DNA of 64,000 bases from JAUVPB01 sp965223695. GTDB lineage: Bacteria > Actinomycetota > Thermoleophilia > Gaiellales > Gaiellaceae. The position numbers were made by a program, and so were the translations under genes. This document shows positions 28,351 through 37,365 of this stretch, in pieces (within the stretch, counting starts at the first letter, position 1; every line of letters starts with the position of its first letter). Below the pieces are notes generated by a model. It saw only the letters and a list, made by a program, of their open reading frames with translations, was not told the DNA's origin and searched no databases. The DNA is taken from contig CBDCXJ010000051.1 in assembly GCA_965223695.1 (NCBI GenBank), positions 62,001-126,000 on the forward strand, read 5' to 3'.

Positions 28351-29528
28351 GGCGAGTGGGACGAGATCGGCGGGTTCGTCCCGCGCAGGAGGTAGTCGCC
28401 GGTGAGGTGCAGCTTCCATTCGATCGGGTCATGCAGCGTCAGTGTGCGCGCATTACGCCAGTGGCGATCGAGGCCGAGCGCCTGGCGCGTTGCGCCCGCG
28501 CCGCACGCCTGAAACAGCAGCTCGCTTACGCGCAGTGCGGCATGCGTCGACGTCGTTTTCGCGGCGGCAACAGCCACGGAGCACTGCGCGCGCGTCTCTT
28601 CGGTGGGGTTGGCCGCGGTCTCTTCGATCACGTCGATCGTCTGCTGCAGTGTTGCATCGGCGGCGCTCACGAGTGCGCTCATCTCGCCGACCGTCCGGAT
28701 GACGTAGGGGTCGTCGACGGCGCGCGTCTCGCCCGAGTGGGGCCACGGCCGGCTGCGGTTCTGCACGTAGTCGATGGCGTCACGGAGGGCGTTCTTCGCG
28801 ATCCCGACGTAGACCGCGCTCATCATCGTCTGACCGTTTGTGCCAAAGAAGTTGAGCAGCGGTTGCTCGAGCATCAGGTCGGGTTTTGAGCAGAGCGCGT
28901 CGGGCACGAGCGCGCCGTCGAACGCGATCGTTCCAGATGCTGTGGTTCGTTGCCCCATGCCATCCCAGTCGTCGATCACGTTGACGCCAGGCGCGTCGGT
29001 GTCGATCACGAACACCCTCGGGTGAGGCTTCGGTTCGTGGGCGATCGCGAGACCGTAGATCAGCTCGCCGCCGAGCGAGCCCGTGCAGTAGGCCTTCGAG
29101 CCCTCGAGCCGCCAACCCCCGTCGTTGCGCTCGAGCGAGACCCGGAAGTCGAAGATCGTGTCGGTGCCGATCTCGGAGTAGGCGTTCGTGAACATCTCCC
29201 GCCCCGCGAGCCGCGGGTAGAGAAGGGCCTTGGCGTCGTCCGGCGCCACGCGGTTGACGAGCTCGACGCCCGAGAAATGAACGATGGCCATCTGGGCGAT
29301 GTTCGGATCGCCCTCTGCCAGCGCGCCGACGCACCGGATCATCTCGCCGTACGCGGCCGCCGCTCCGCCGAAGGAGCATGGCACGAGCAGCGCAAGCAGC
29401 CCGCTCGCCTTGAGCGTTGCTAGCTCGGAGTGGGGGAAGTCTCGCGCGCGGTCGCGGGTCGCGGCGTCGGCTTCGAATGCCCGCGCGAGCTCACGAGCGT
29501 GCACGAGGCTCTCGGTCTCCGTGCTCAC
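28347..29528 (-). CDS. Acyl-CoA-dehydrogenase-fold monooxygenase (SfnB/DszC-like, copy 2)
   Basis: The 393-residue protein has the acyl-CoA dehydrogenase fold: helical N-terminus, beta domain with CTGSLGGE and DDWDGMGQRTTASGTI (about residues 145-205), and helical C-terminus. The DRHWRNARTLTLHDP motif near the end is typical of SfnB/DszC monooxygenases that use FMNH2 and oxygen rather than of true dehydrogenases. Overlaps of 4 bases with the flavin reductase downstream and with the MaoC gene upstream place it in one translationally coupled unit. The substrate is unknown. Confidence 0.87.
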   Translation of the reverse strand: MSTETESLVHARELARAFEADAATRDRARDFPHSELATLKASGLLALLVPCSFGGAAAAYGEMIRCVGALAEGDPNIAQMAIVHFSGVELVNRVAPDDAKALLYPRLAGREMFTNAYSEIGTDTIFDFRVSLERNDGGWRLEGSKAYCTGSLGGELIYGLAIAHEPKPHPRVFVIDTDAPGVNVIDDWDGMGQRTTASGTIAFDGALVPDALCSKPDLMLEQPLLNFFGTNGQTMMSAVYVGIAKNALRDAIDYVQNRSRPWPHSGETRAVDDPYVIRTVGEMSALVSAADATLQQTIDVIEETAANPTEETRAQCSVAVAAAKTTSTHAALRVSELLFQACGAGATRQALGLDRHWRNARTLTLHDPIEWKLHLTGDYLLRGTNPPISSHSP

Positions 29529-30001
29529 GGCTCGACTGTCTCGCCTGGCGGCTGCCGCCGGTACAGCGCCGAGCGCTCGAAGATGGAAACCCGCTCGCCG
29601 CGCTGATTGACGACCTCCTCGGCAAAGGTGACGACCCCGCCCGCGTCCTTTGGCGTCAGCGCCGCCACCTCTCCCTCGACGCGGACGGCGTCACCGATCA
29701 GGACAGGTCTGACCATCCTGATCTTGTCGATGCCGTAGAGGCAGACGAGACGATCGCCGTTGAGTGGATAGCGCAGGCCGCCGATGACCGAGAGCGTGAG
29801 CATCCCGTGAACGACGCGCTGGCCGAATCGCGTCGCCGCCGCAAACTCCTCGTCGAGGTGGAGTGGATTGTGATCGCCAGTCAGCTCCGCGAACTCGGCG
29901 ACGTCGGCGAGCGAGATCGCGCGCGAGTCGGTCTCGAAGCGGTCGCCGAGCTGGAACTCGTCGAAGTACAGGTTGAGCGTGTCGAGGACTCGGCCGCTCA
30001 C
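29525..30001 (-). CDS. MaoC-like (hot-dog) dehydratase
   Basis: The 158-residue hot-dog protein has the hydratase motif FAELTGDHNPLHLDEEFA with the catalytic Asp and His of (R)-specific enoyl-CoA hydratases, followed by VVHGMLTLS. It probably hydrates an enoyl-CoA or related thioester. It lies between the ABC importer and the monooxygenase/flavin reductase pair and overlaps the latter by 4 bases. Confidence 0.87.
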   Translation of the reverse strand: MSGRVLDTLNLYFDEFQLGDRFETDSRAISLADVAEFAELTGDHNPLHLDEEFAAATRFGQRVVHGMLTLSVIGGLRYPLNGDRLVCLYGIDKIRMVRPVLIGDAVRVEGEVAALTPKDAGGVVTFAEEVVNQRGERVSIFERSALYRRQPPGETVEP

Positions 30002-30052
30002 GTCACGTAGCTTCCCGGCAGAGTTGCCGAGCGGTCTCGCTGGCGGCCCGGC

Positions 30053-30769
30053 CTAGACCGAGAGGTAGCGGCTCAGGATGTCCGGGTCGGACGCTGCCTG
30101 GGCAGTGCCTTCCCAGACGACCTGGCCCTTCTCGATGAAGTAGACCCTGTCCGCGACATCGATCGCCAGCCTGTGGTTCTGCTCGGTGATCAGCACGCCG
30201 ATCCCCTGCTCGCGCATCACCTTGAGGCGATCCGAGATGCTTCTGACGATCAACGGTGCCAGGCCCTCGCTCGGCTCATCGAGCATCAGCAGCTTCGGGT
30301 TCGCGAGCATCGCACGCGCAACCGCGAGCATCTGCCGCTCGCCGCCCGAGAGCGTGCCGGCACTGTTGTTCTTGAGGTCCTTGAGGATCGGGAACTGGTC
30401 GTATGCGTCGCTCATATCCCAGCCACGTCCGTTGCTGGCGTCCTTGGAGCCGCGCACCATCGAGAGGTTCTCGTCGACCGTTAGGTTCGGGAAGCTGCGC
30501 GACCCCGAGGGGACCATCGAGAGGCCCGCGTGCACGCGCTTGAAAGAGGGAAGGTGGCTGAGATCCTCGCCGTAGAGCGTGACCCTCGTGGCGTCGCTTC
30601 TGACGACGCCGGCCAGCGCCATCAGTGTCGAGGTCTTGCCGGCGCCGTTTCGGCCAAGCACGGCGACGGCCTCGCCCTCGTCGACGCGTAGCTCGAGATC
30701 GAAGACCACCTGGCTCTTGCCGTAGAAGGCGTTCAGGCCGGAGACGTCGAGGATTGTCTGGTTAGCCAC
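30053..30769 (-). CDS. livF: Branched-chain-type ABC transporter ATP-binding protein
   Basis: The 238-residue ATPase has Walker A GRNGAGKTS, signature LSGGERQML, Walker B KLLMLDEPS and the H-loop region ending in ITEQNH. This is the LivF-type second ATPase of hydrophobic-amino-acid importers. It lies 11 bases downstream of the fused permease-ATPase gene. Members of this importer class also carry urea, short amides and aromatic acids, so the catabolic setting leaves the cargo open. Confidence 0.92.
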   Translation of the reverse strand: MANQTILDVSGLNAFYGKSQVVFDLELRVDEGEAVAVLGRNGAGKTSTLMALAGVVRSDATRVTLYGEDLSHLPSFKRVHAGLSMVPSGSRSFPNLTVDENLSMVRGSKDASNGRGWDMSDAYDQFPILKDLKNNSAGTLSGGERQMLAVARAMLANPKLLMLDEPSEGLAPLIVRSISDRLKVMREQGIGVLITEQNHRLAIDVADRVYFIEKGQVVWEGTAQAASDPDILSRYLSV

Positions 30770-30780
30770 GTCAGTCTCTC

Positions 30781-32724
30781 CTACGATTCGCCGTTCTCGT
30801 CGTGCTCGCCGAGGTAGGCGGCCTGGACGTCGGGGTTCGCGCGGATCTCGTCAGGGGGGCCGTCGGCGAGGACAGCGCCGCGGTGCAACACCGTGATCCA
30901 GTCGGCGATGCCGAAGACCACTTCCATGTCGTGCTCGACGAAGAGCACCGTGAGCTCGTTCTCGGTGGCGATCCGCTTGATCAGGCCCACTGCCTGTCGC
31001 GTCTCGGCGGGCGAGATGCCAGCCGTCGGCTCGTCGAGCAGGAGCAGCTTCGACTCGACCGCGAGAGCGGTCGCGATCTCGAGCGAGCGCTGATCGCCGT
31101 GCGAGAGATCCTGCGCATCGAGGCTCGCAAACGCGCCGAGGCCGACGCGCTCGAGCAGCTCCTGAGCGCGCTTGACGGTTCCTTCGCTATGGCCACCGTA
31201 GATCTTCGCGGTGAGGTCCTTCGCCGCTGCATCCGAGATCGTGAGGTTGTCGAGAGAGGTGAGCTCCCAGAAGAGGTTCGTCTGCTGGAACGAGCGGCCG
31301 AGTCCGCGCTTCACCAGCCTGTATGGCTGGGCGCCCGTCACGTCGTCGCCGTTCAGCATGACCTGGCCCTCGTCCGGCGGAATCAGACCCGTGACGAGGT
31401 TGAAGAAGGTCGTCTTGCCCGCGCCGTTCGGACCGATGATCGCGTGGATCGTCTGCGGCTTGACCTCGATGCTCGCCTGATCGACAGCCTGGAGCCCACC
31501 GAAGGCTTTGGAGACGCCGTGCACGCTCAAGACCGACGGCGCCGTGCGGTCGATGTGGCCGTTCGCAGAGCCATTCGAAGCCGCGGCTGCGGCCGGTATG
31601 AGATCGGGCAGGTGTACAGCCTCCTGGTCCTCCGCCACCACCTCGACCTCCTCGACTCTGCGCCCCTTGATCAGATCGGTGGACTTCGCGAAGAGCCAGT
31701 GAATCGCGCCCACGATGCCCTGCGGGAACAGCAGCGCAACACCGAGCACGATGACCCCGAGGACGGTGTCCCAGACCTGCGGCGTGTGCTGGAGCGTCAC
31801 CTTGTCGAAGACGAACCAGTAGAAGAAGGCCCCGGCGAACGGGCCGAGGAAGTACTTGTAGCCGCCGATGAGGATCACGATCAGCGCTAAGGCGCTTCGT
31901 TGCCAGTCGACGGTGTCGGAGTTGATCTGCGTGTCGCCAATCACCTGCAGGCCACCCGCGATCGAGCCGAACATGCCGGCGACCACGAACGCCCCTAGCT
32001 CGTAGCGCTTGACGTTGAGGCCCGCGAACTCGGCTCGGCGACGGTTCTCGCGAATCGCGCGCAGCGCGTCGCCGAATGGCGACTTCGTGACGATGTACAG
32101 CATGATTGCGCAGATAAACGCCATGCCGAACACGAACCAGTACAGCTGCCTGCTGTGCAGGAAGAAGCTGATGAACTCGGGCCCGAAGACGCCCGGGCGC
32201 CCGTTCGTACCGCCGGTCAGGCTCTGCCAACCGTGGATGATCGCCCAGATCAGCTGGCCTGCACCAAGCGTGAGGAGCGCGAAGTAGAGCTCTTTCCCGC
32301 GGAAGACGACGAGGCCGATGACGACCGCGGCAACCGCGCCGATAACGGGGGTCAGCGCGAACGCGAAGAGCGGCTGCTCGAGGATCTTGATGTCCTCGTG
32401 AAACGGCACGGCGACCATGTAGGCGCCGAGCGCGAGGAACAGCGCGTGCCCGAAGCTGATGAGCCCCGTCGTGGCGACGAGAAGGTTGAGGCTGAGCGCC
32501 AGCAAGCCGAGGTAGAGGGCCTGCTGGGAGAGGAGCACGTCGGAGATGCCTCCGTAGAACGGGAGCAGGCCGACGAACACGAGCATCCCGAAGCCAAAGA
32601 CCCACAGCGCCCGTGAGGACGAGCGGTAGGACTCGGGCGTTGCCTGGAATCGTTGGCCAAGCCCACCGAACCCCTCGGTGAGCGATTTGAGTTGCCCGCC
32701 CAGTCGTTCTGCCATCGCCGTCAT
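30781..32724 (-). CDS. Fused branched-chain-type ABC permease and ATPase (LivM-LivG)
   Basis: One 647-residue chain joins a LivM-type permease (about residues 30-350, many membrane helices, with SFGHALFLALGAY) to a LivG-type ATPase (about 400-640, Walker A GPNGAGKTT, signature LSHGDQRSLEIA, Walker B LLLDEPTAG). The linker is acidic and Ala/Gly/Asn-rich. Such fusions are known in several lineages. With livH, livF and the binding protein it completes one importer: two permeases, two ATPases, one lipoprotein receptor. Confidence 0.92.
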   Translation of the reverse strand: MTAMAERLGGQLKSLTEGFGGLGQRFQATPESYRSSSRALWVFGFGMLVFVGLLPFYGGISDVLLSQQALYLGLLALSLNLLVATTGLISFGHALFLALGAYMVAVPFHEDIKILEQPLFAFALTPVIGAVAAVVIGLVVFRGKELYFALLTLGAGQLIWAIIHGWQSLTGGTNGRPGVFGPEFISFFLHSRQLYWFVFGMAFICAIMLYIVTKSPFGDALRAIRENRRRAEFAGLNVKRYELGAFVVAGMFGSIAGGLQVIGDTQINSDTVDWQRSALALIVILIGGYKYFLGPFAGAFFYWFVFDKVTLQHTPQVWDTVLGVIVLGVALLFPQGIVGAIHWLFAKSTDLIKGRRVEEVEVVAEDQEAVHLPDLIPAAAAASNGSANGHIDRTAPSVLSVHGVSKAFGGLQAVDQASIEVKPQTIHAIIGPNGAGKTTFFNLVTGLIPPDEGQVMLNGDDVTGAQPYRLVKRGLGRSFQQTNLFWELTSLDNLTISDAAAKDLTAKIYGGHSEGTVKRAQELLERVGLGAFASLDAQDLSHGDQRSLEIATALAVESKLLLLDEPTAGISPAETRQAVGLIKRIATENELTVLFVEHDMEVVFGIADWITVLHRGAVLADGPPDEIRANPDVQAAYLGEHDENGES

Positions 32725-32767
32725 GCGGCGTCCGCCTTCGCTGTCGCGCTGAGTGGCCAGGTCATGG

Positions 32768-33664
32768 TCACTGCGTCACCCTGCCCCCCATGATGCCTTC
32801 AGGGCGGATGGCGAGGACGACTACCAGGACCGCGAACACGATCGCGAGTGAAGCCTCCGGAACCCAGATAATGCCGAGCGCTTCGGCGACGCCGACGAGC
32901 ATGGCCGCGATGAACGCCCCGCTCAGGCTGCCCAGGCCGCCGATAACGACGACCACGAATGCGCGGATGATCGAGTCGAAGCCCATGTCGAGGTTGACCG
33001 AGCCCTGGAGCGTGATGATCCCGCCGGCAGTTCCCGCGAAGAACGCGGCGAGCACGAACACGCCTGTGAACAGGAGCCTGACGTTGACGCCGGTGAGTCC
33101 GAGAAGCACCGGATCGGAGACGGCAGCTCTGATCATGCGTCCGAGGTCGGTCCGGTACAGGATCGCCCAGAGTGAGACGGCCGCGATGAGCGCTGCTCCC
33201 ATGAACATGAAGTTCGATACCGGGAGGCGTCCGCTGAGGACGGCGACCGAGCCATCAAACGCTGACGGGATGCTTGTGGTGAACGCATTCGGGCCATAGA
33301 ACTCGCGGACGATGCCCGTGATGATCAGCACGAATGCGAACGTGACTAACAACTGCGTGAGCAGTGTGCGGTTGTAGATCGGTCGGAAGAAGCCGACCTC
33401 GAGGATTATTGCGCCGGCCGCGACGATCAGGCCGGACACCAGGAACATCACCCAGAACCAGGCGTTGCCGAGCCCGCCCGCCGGCGTAATCGTCGTCGTG
33501 ATGTACGCGCCCAGCATGTACAACGAGCCGTGCGCGAAGTTGATCACGCGCAACGCGCCGAAGATGAGCGTGAGGCCCGATGCGATGAGGAAGAGCACCG
33601 CTCCCTGGCCGAGGCCAGCGATGATCTGCAGGACATAGTCGCTGAACGAGATGCCGAGCGTCAT
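32768..33664 (-). CDS. livH: Branched-chain-type ABC transporter permease
   Basis: The 298-residue permease has about eight hydrophobic segments and the LivH signature regions ASGLTLIFGALRVINFAHGS and VVVIGGLGSLSGAFIAA. It is 43 bases upstream of the fused LivMG gene and 57 bases downstream of the receptor gene, in the usual order receptor, LivH, LivM, LivG, LivF. Confidence 0.93.
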   Translation of the reverse strand: MTLGISFSDYVLQIIAGLGQGAVLFLIASGLTLIFGALRVINFAHGSLYMLGAYITTTITPAGGLGNAWFWVMFLVSGLIVAAGAIILEVGFFRPIYNRTLLTQLLVTFAFVLIITGIVREFYGPNAFTTSIPSAFDGSVAVLSGRLPVSNFMFMGAALIAAVSLWAILYRTDLGRMIRAAVSDPVLLGLTGVNVRLLFTGVFVLAAFFAGTAGGIITLQGSVNLDMGFDSIIRAFVVVVIGGLGSLSGAFIAAMLVGVAEALGIIWVPEASLAIVFAVLVVVLAIRPEGIMGGRVTQ

Positions 33665-33721
33665 CGGGAGCGGTGCTCTTTCCTCATCGTCAATCGGTGT
33701 CTAGCGGTAGGTCAGCTGGCG

Positions 33722-35242
33722 CTATCCGCTTGCTTGCAGCTCGTAGTAGGTGTCAATGGCCTCTTCGGAGACGTCCGGGTTGTTCGTCAGCTCGAGAGCC
33801 TCTTCCCGCGGGAGGAGGTCCTTCATGCAGCCCTGGAGGAACGTCGCCGGGTCGTAGGTGACGTTGAACGGCGGCACGCTCACGTCGATGACCATCGCAC
33901 CGGTATCGACGCAGGCCTGCGCCATGTGGTTGATCGGGTTCACGTAGCTGAGACCCGGGTTGTACGGACTGTCGAAGCCGAACGTGCCGGTCTCGATCAG
34001 GGTCCTCCAACCAGCCGGATCGACGCTTCCGGTCTGCTCGATCAGTGCCTTCGCCATCTGCCAGGCCGCCAGGAGCTGGAAGGTGAACTGGTCGGGGATC
34101 GGATGTTCAGCGCCGTAGGCGGCTTCCCACTTCGGGATCCACTCGGCGGCAACCGGGTTGTTGATGAGCAGCGTCGGCCAGCCGCGCGAGTAGCCGTAGA
34201 AGTTCGGCGGCACGGTGTCGGTTGCCTGGATCGCTGCGAACGTGTCGAGCGAGCCGAGGCCGCCGATCACGGTGATGTTGTCGGCCTCGCCAGTGGCGTT
34301 CCACTGGCTCATGAACGGAGCGATCCCGGCGCCGAAGAAGGCGCTCATGATGCAGTCGGGGTTCTCCGCCAGGATGGCGTTGAAGAACGGCGTGAACTGG
34401 TCCTCGTCGAACTCGGGGAACTGCTCAGCGACGATTTCGCCGCCATCGACGATCTGCGGGAAATAGCCCGTGAAGCCCTTGGCTACGTCCTGCCCGTATG
34501 CGTAGTTCGGCACGATCGTGGCCGCTCGTACACAACCCTGCTCCTGCATGCGGACGGCGTTGGCGCGTCCCTCGAGCAGCGTCGAGACCGACGGGTGTGC
34601 CACGAACTTGTTGTTCAGGTCTGAGAACAGCGGATCGAAGAACGGCTGATGGTCAGCCGCGATGCCGGTGAAGATCCACTTGCCGGCCGCGTCAGTGAGC
34701 GGCGGCAGCGAGGCCATACAACCGGAGTTCGTCGGACCGATGAAGAAGTCGAACTCGCCCGATGCGACGGCGTCGCGATACAGGCGGACGCAGGTCTCAA
34801 TGTCGAACGTGTCGTCATCGACCCTGAACGTGACCGGACAGCCGAGAATGCCGCCGGCTGCGTTGGTCTCTGAGATCCACAGGTCGCTCATGCGGCCGTG
34901 TGAGGCGGGGCTGATGTTCTCGCCGATCACCGCTGACGGTGTGTCAGCTGCGGCGAAGACGTCAATCGAGCCGTCGTCGACACCAAGTGCCTCGCAGCCC
35001 ATTGGTTCTGGCGGCGGGTCGGGTTCTGGCGGTGGGTCAGCTGGTGCTGGCTCCGGATCGGCGGGTGCTGGCTCCGGATCGGCGGGTGCTGGCTCCGGAT
35101 CGGCGGGTGCCGGCTCCGGGTCAGCTGCCGGCGCTGGGGCCGGATCGGCACTACTGTCGTCGCCGCCACACGCTGCGATTGCAAACGCCGCAACGAGCGC
35201 CAGGACGATGATGCCGAGCCAACGTTTACGGCTTCCGAGCAT
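33722..35242 (-). CDS. ABC transporter substrate-binding lipoprotein with repetitive linker
   Basis: A lipoprotein signal (membrane segment at about 10-24, lipobox IAAC with C25) is followed by a PADPEPA-type repeat linker (about residues 30-80). A type I periplasmic binding domain of the LivJ/amide-binding sort then runs from about 85 to 506 (for example IFAAADTPSAVIGENISPAS-like opening). The repeat linker probably extends the receptor from the membrane. An AAGGAGG ribosome binding site precedes the ATG. The 260-base upstream gap suggests that this gene opens the transporter/monooxygenase operon. Confidence 0.9.
   Translation of the reverse strand: MLGSRKRWLGIIVLALVAAFAIAACGGDDSSADPAPAPAADPEPAPADPEPAPADPEPAPADPEPAPADPPPEPDPPPEPMGCEALGVDDGSIDVFAAADTPSAVIGENISPASHGRMSDLWISETNAAGGILGCPVTFRVDDDTFDIETCVRLYRDAVASGEFDFFIGPTNSGCMASLPPLTDAAGKWIFTGIAADHQPFFDPLFSDLNNKFVAHPSVSTLLEGRANAVRMQEQGCVRAATIVPNYAYGQDVAKGFTGYFPQIVDGGEIVAEQFPEFDEDQFTPFFNAILAENPDCIMSAFFGAGIAPFMSQWNATGEADNITVIGGLGSLDTFAAIQATDTVPPNFYGYSRGWPTLLINNPVAAEWIPKWEAAYGAEHPIPDQFTFQLLAAWQMAKALIEQTGSVDPAGWRTLIETGTFGFDSPYNPGLSYVNPINHMAQACVDTGAMVIDVSVPPFNVTYDPATFLQGCMKDLLPREEALELTNNPDVSEEAIDTYYELQASG
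35044..35127. repeat. Four 21-base tandem repeats in the receptor linker
   Basis: Units begin at 35044, 35065, 35086 and 35107. The first three are identical (GGTGCTGGCTCCGGATCGGC plus one G) and the fourth is diverged. Each encodes seven residues of the PADPEPA type on the minus strand. Copy number may vary between strains. Confidence 0.85.
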
Positions 35243-35502
35243 TCGTGTCCTCCTTACTGGTTCGTTCCAACTTCCACAAATAAAGAAACCTGTCGTCTCC
35301 GGCTGCTTGACGTCACAGGGCGCGGGCCGGAGGGTCCGCTGCTGGTACTCCTAGGTCCTCGCTCGCTTCACCTCCGTGTCCACGCCCTCGCGGGAGGGCA
35401 CGATCCTACACACAATCATCCGGGGACTTCAAACGATTCACCCCATTGTCGGGTAAGACGCCCGACGGCGCATCTTGGTTAGTCCTGGCTCCGCCGGCCC
35501 GG
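35243..35502. other. 260-base intergenic region between the deacetylase and transporter operons
   Basis: No gene is seen. It should hold the receptor-gene promoter on the minus strand; an A/T-rich TTTCTTTATTTG stretch (35278-35289 region, minus strand) is the only candidate. A small hairpin (35448-35466) lies just after the stop of the upstream deacetylase operon. Confidence 0.4.
35448..35466 (-). terminator. Small hairpin after the deacetylase operon
   Basis: GTCGGG and CCCGAC (6 base pairs, 7-base loop) lie 37 bases downstream of the deacetylase stop at 35503 on the minus strand. No T-run follows; it is a candidate terminator only. Confidence 0.35.
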
Positions 35503-36420
35503 CTACGAGGAGGAGTCTGATGCGGCCGCGATGGCGCCGGCGTTCGCGAGCCAGGGCTCGGCGGCCGCGACCGCGTCGAGAGCTCGACGCAGCGAGGGAA
35601 CGCGATGCGGTTGGCCGACCAGCCAGGGCGTGAGCGTCAGCCCGAGCAGGCGGGAGCCGTGGGCCGACTCGTCACGCAGAAGCGCGACGGCATCCTCGAC
35701 TTCGCTCGCCCATTCCGGTGCCGTGAAGCGCATCGTCGTGATCGCCTGAACGTCGGTGAGCTCGTGGGAAAGAGGTAGCGCTTGTATGTCGCGCGGGCGC
35801 GCGCGCACGCGCACAGGCGCGTCGTCCTGGGCCCAGTCGAGCGTGTACTCGATGCCCGCCTCGGAGAGGATGTCCGGCGTGCGCGCCGAGTGCGTCCGGC
35901 CGGGCGAGAGCCAGCCTGTCGCCGGCGTGCCGGCCGCCTCGCTCACTGCAGCGACGGCCCTCTCGATCAGGTCGCGCTCGGCGCTCTCGTCGAGACCCTC
36001 GTGGATGACGTCTGATCCGTTCCGTCCATGCGCCACGAGCTCGTAGCCGCGCTCGAGCGCCTCGGCCACGACGCGCGGGCAGCGTCGGCAAGTCTCGGCG
36101 TCGATAGCGATCGTGGCAGGGATGCCGCGCCGGTCGAGCTCGTCGAAGATGCGAAAGGCTCCGACACGCAAGCCGTACTCCTTCAGCGACCATTCGCGGT
36201 AGTCGGGGTACTCCTTGCTCGGGGCATTCGCGGGCCGGTAGGGCGCCGCTGCCGCATCGAAGCGAAAGGTCTGCAGCGGGACGACGACGAATGCTGCGAG
36301 GCCGCTTCCGCCGGGCCAGCTGGGCAGGGCCCGGCCTGGAAGGGTTTCCCACGCGTAGAAGTCGTGGTCGTAGCCCTCGCGGCGCAGCGGGTAGTCGAGG
36401 TAGCCGTCGCCCGAGCTCAT
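35503..36420 (-). CDS. Polysaccharide-deacetylase-fold protein with altered first motif
   Basis: The 305-residue protein aligns along its length with the PuuE-like proteins at 18424 and 36417, including AHGRNGSDVIHEGL (histidine motif) and GWLSPGRTHSARTPDIL. However, the first acidic motif (NYEEG at 18424, NHEYY at 36417) reads VPLQTFRFD, so its key acidic residue is not evident. ATG 36420 overlaps the previous gene by 4 bases. The open frame extends far upstream but only as a shadow of that gene. It may be a non-catalytic partner of the adjacent deacetylase. Confidence 0.78.
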   Translation of the reverse strand: MSSGDGYLDYPLRREGYDHDFYAWETLPGRALPSWPGGSGLAAFVVVPLQTFRFDAAAAPYRPANAPSKEYPDYREWSLKEYGLRVGAFRIFDELDRRGIPATIAIDAETCRRCPRVVAEALERGYELVAHGRNGSDVIHEGLDESAERDLIERAVAAVSEAAGTPATGWLSPGRTHSARTPDILSEAGIEYTLDWAQDDAPVRVRARPRDIQALPLSHELTDVQAITTMRFTAPEWASEVEDAVALLRDESAHGSRLLGLTLTPWLVGQPHRVPSLRRALDAVAAAEPWLANAGAIAAASDSSS

Positions 36421-37343
36421 CCGTTTGCCTCGCCACTCGCCCCGGCCGAGCCCGACGCGGCGGTGTCGTAGTGATTCTCGAGGTACCAGTCGACGATCTC
36501 CTTGCCGGTCGCAAACCAGACGTCGTCGCGGGTGCGCATATGCGCGAGGGCATCGTCCAGCGGCGCGAGCTTGTTCGGCTGGCCGACGAGGTAGGGGTGG
36601 AGCGAGACGCACATGACACGCCCGCTGCCGGTCTCTGACGCCTCGGCGTAGAGCACGTCGAAGTGGTCGCGGATCATTTCGCCATAGTGGCGGCCGGTAT
36701 AGAGGAAGCTGTTGTAGACGATCACGTCGTTCAGATCGAGCGTGTAGGGGATCGAGACCAGGCGCCCGTTGTCGACCCTCACGGGGAAGGGCTGGTCGTC
36801 GTGGAAGAGGTCGCAGGTGTAGGTGAAGCCGTACTCGGTGATCAGGTCGAGCGTGCGCTCGGTGTTCGTCAGCGCAGGGCTGAGCCAGCCGACCGGCGGC
36901 TCGCCTGTCGCCTTCTCGATCGTCGCGATCGAGTCCTCGATCACGGCGCGCTCGTCGGCCTCGGGCATCCCGAACAGGTATCGCGTGTTGTAGATGCCGT
37001 GGCTGAAGAACTCCCAGCCGCGCTCGAGCGAGGCCTCGGTCAGCTCGGGGTGGTGGTCGCAGACCGCCACGTTGAGCGAGATGCTCGCGCGCAGCTCGTA
37101 GCGATCGAGCAGCTCCATGATCCGCCAGACGCCGACGCGGTTGCCGTAGTCCTTGTAGCCGAAGCCAAGCGTGTCGGGCTGGATGCGCGGCCATGGCTTG
37201 CGCACGTCGCGCAGCGGCGGATCGTACTCGTAGTACTCGTGGTTCGAGACGATCCAGACCGCGAGCTTTGCGCCGCCAGGCCAGGTCAGCGGCGGGCGAT
37301 CGACGATCGCCGAGTAGTCCCAGCGGTCGGGGTGCTCGAGCAT
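36417..37343 (-). CDS. Polysaccharide-deacetylase-fold hydrolase (PuuE-like, copy 2)
   Basis: The 308-residue protein shares the group features: first motif VSNHEYYEYD, DYGNRVGVWRIMELLDRY, histidine motif FSHGIYNTRYLFG and GWLSPALTNTERT. The group includes allantoinases and other cyclic-amide or deformylating hydrolases. It overlaps the next deacetylase gene by 4 bases, so the two may form a hetero-oligomer. It is 22 bases downstream of the isocitrate-lyase-family gene, inside the operon starting at 42779. Confidence 0.82.
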   Translation of the reverse strand: MLEHPDRWDYSAIVDRPPLTWPGGAKLAVWIVSNHEYYEYDPPLRDVRKPWPRIQPDTLGFGYKDYGNRVGVWRIMELLDRYELRASISLNVAVCDHHPELTEASLERGWEFFSHGIYNTRYLFGMPEADERAVIEDSIATIEKATGEPPVGWLSPALTNTERTLDLITEYGFTYTCDLFHDDQPFPVRVDNGRLVSIPYTLDLNDVIVYNSFLYTGRHYGEMIRDHFDVLYAEASETGSGRVMCVSLHPYLVGQPNKLAPLDDALAHMRTRDDVWFATGKEIVDWYLENHYDTAASGSAGASGEANG

Positions 37344-37365
37344 CAGGCGGTGGCCGGCATAGCGC

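Noticed and set aside
35040..35130. CRISPR array
   Set aside because: The repeats are 21 bases with no spacers and lie in frame inside a lipoprotein linker.
36421..37194. Upstream extension of the deacetylase frame that ends at 35503
   Set aside because: It overlaps the 36417-37343 deacetylase out of frame and is Arg-rich; the true start is ATG 36420 with a 4-base overlap.
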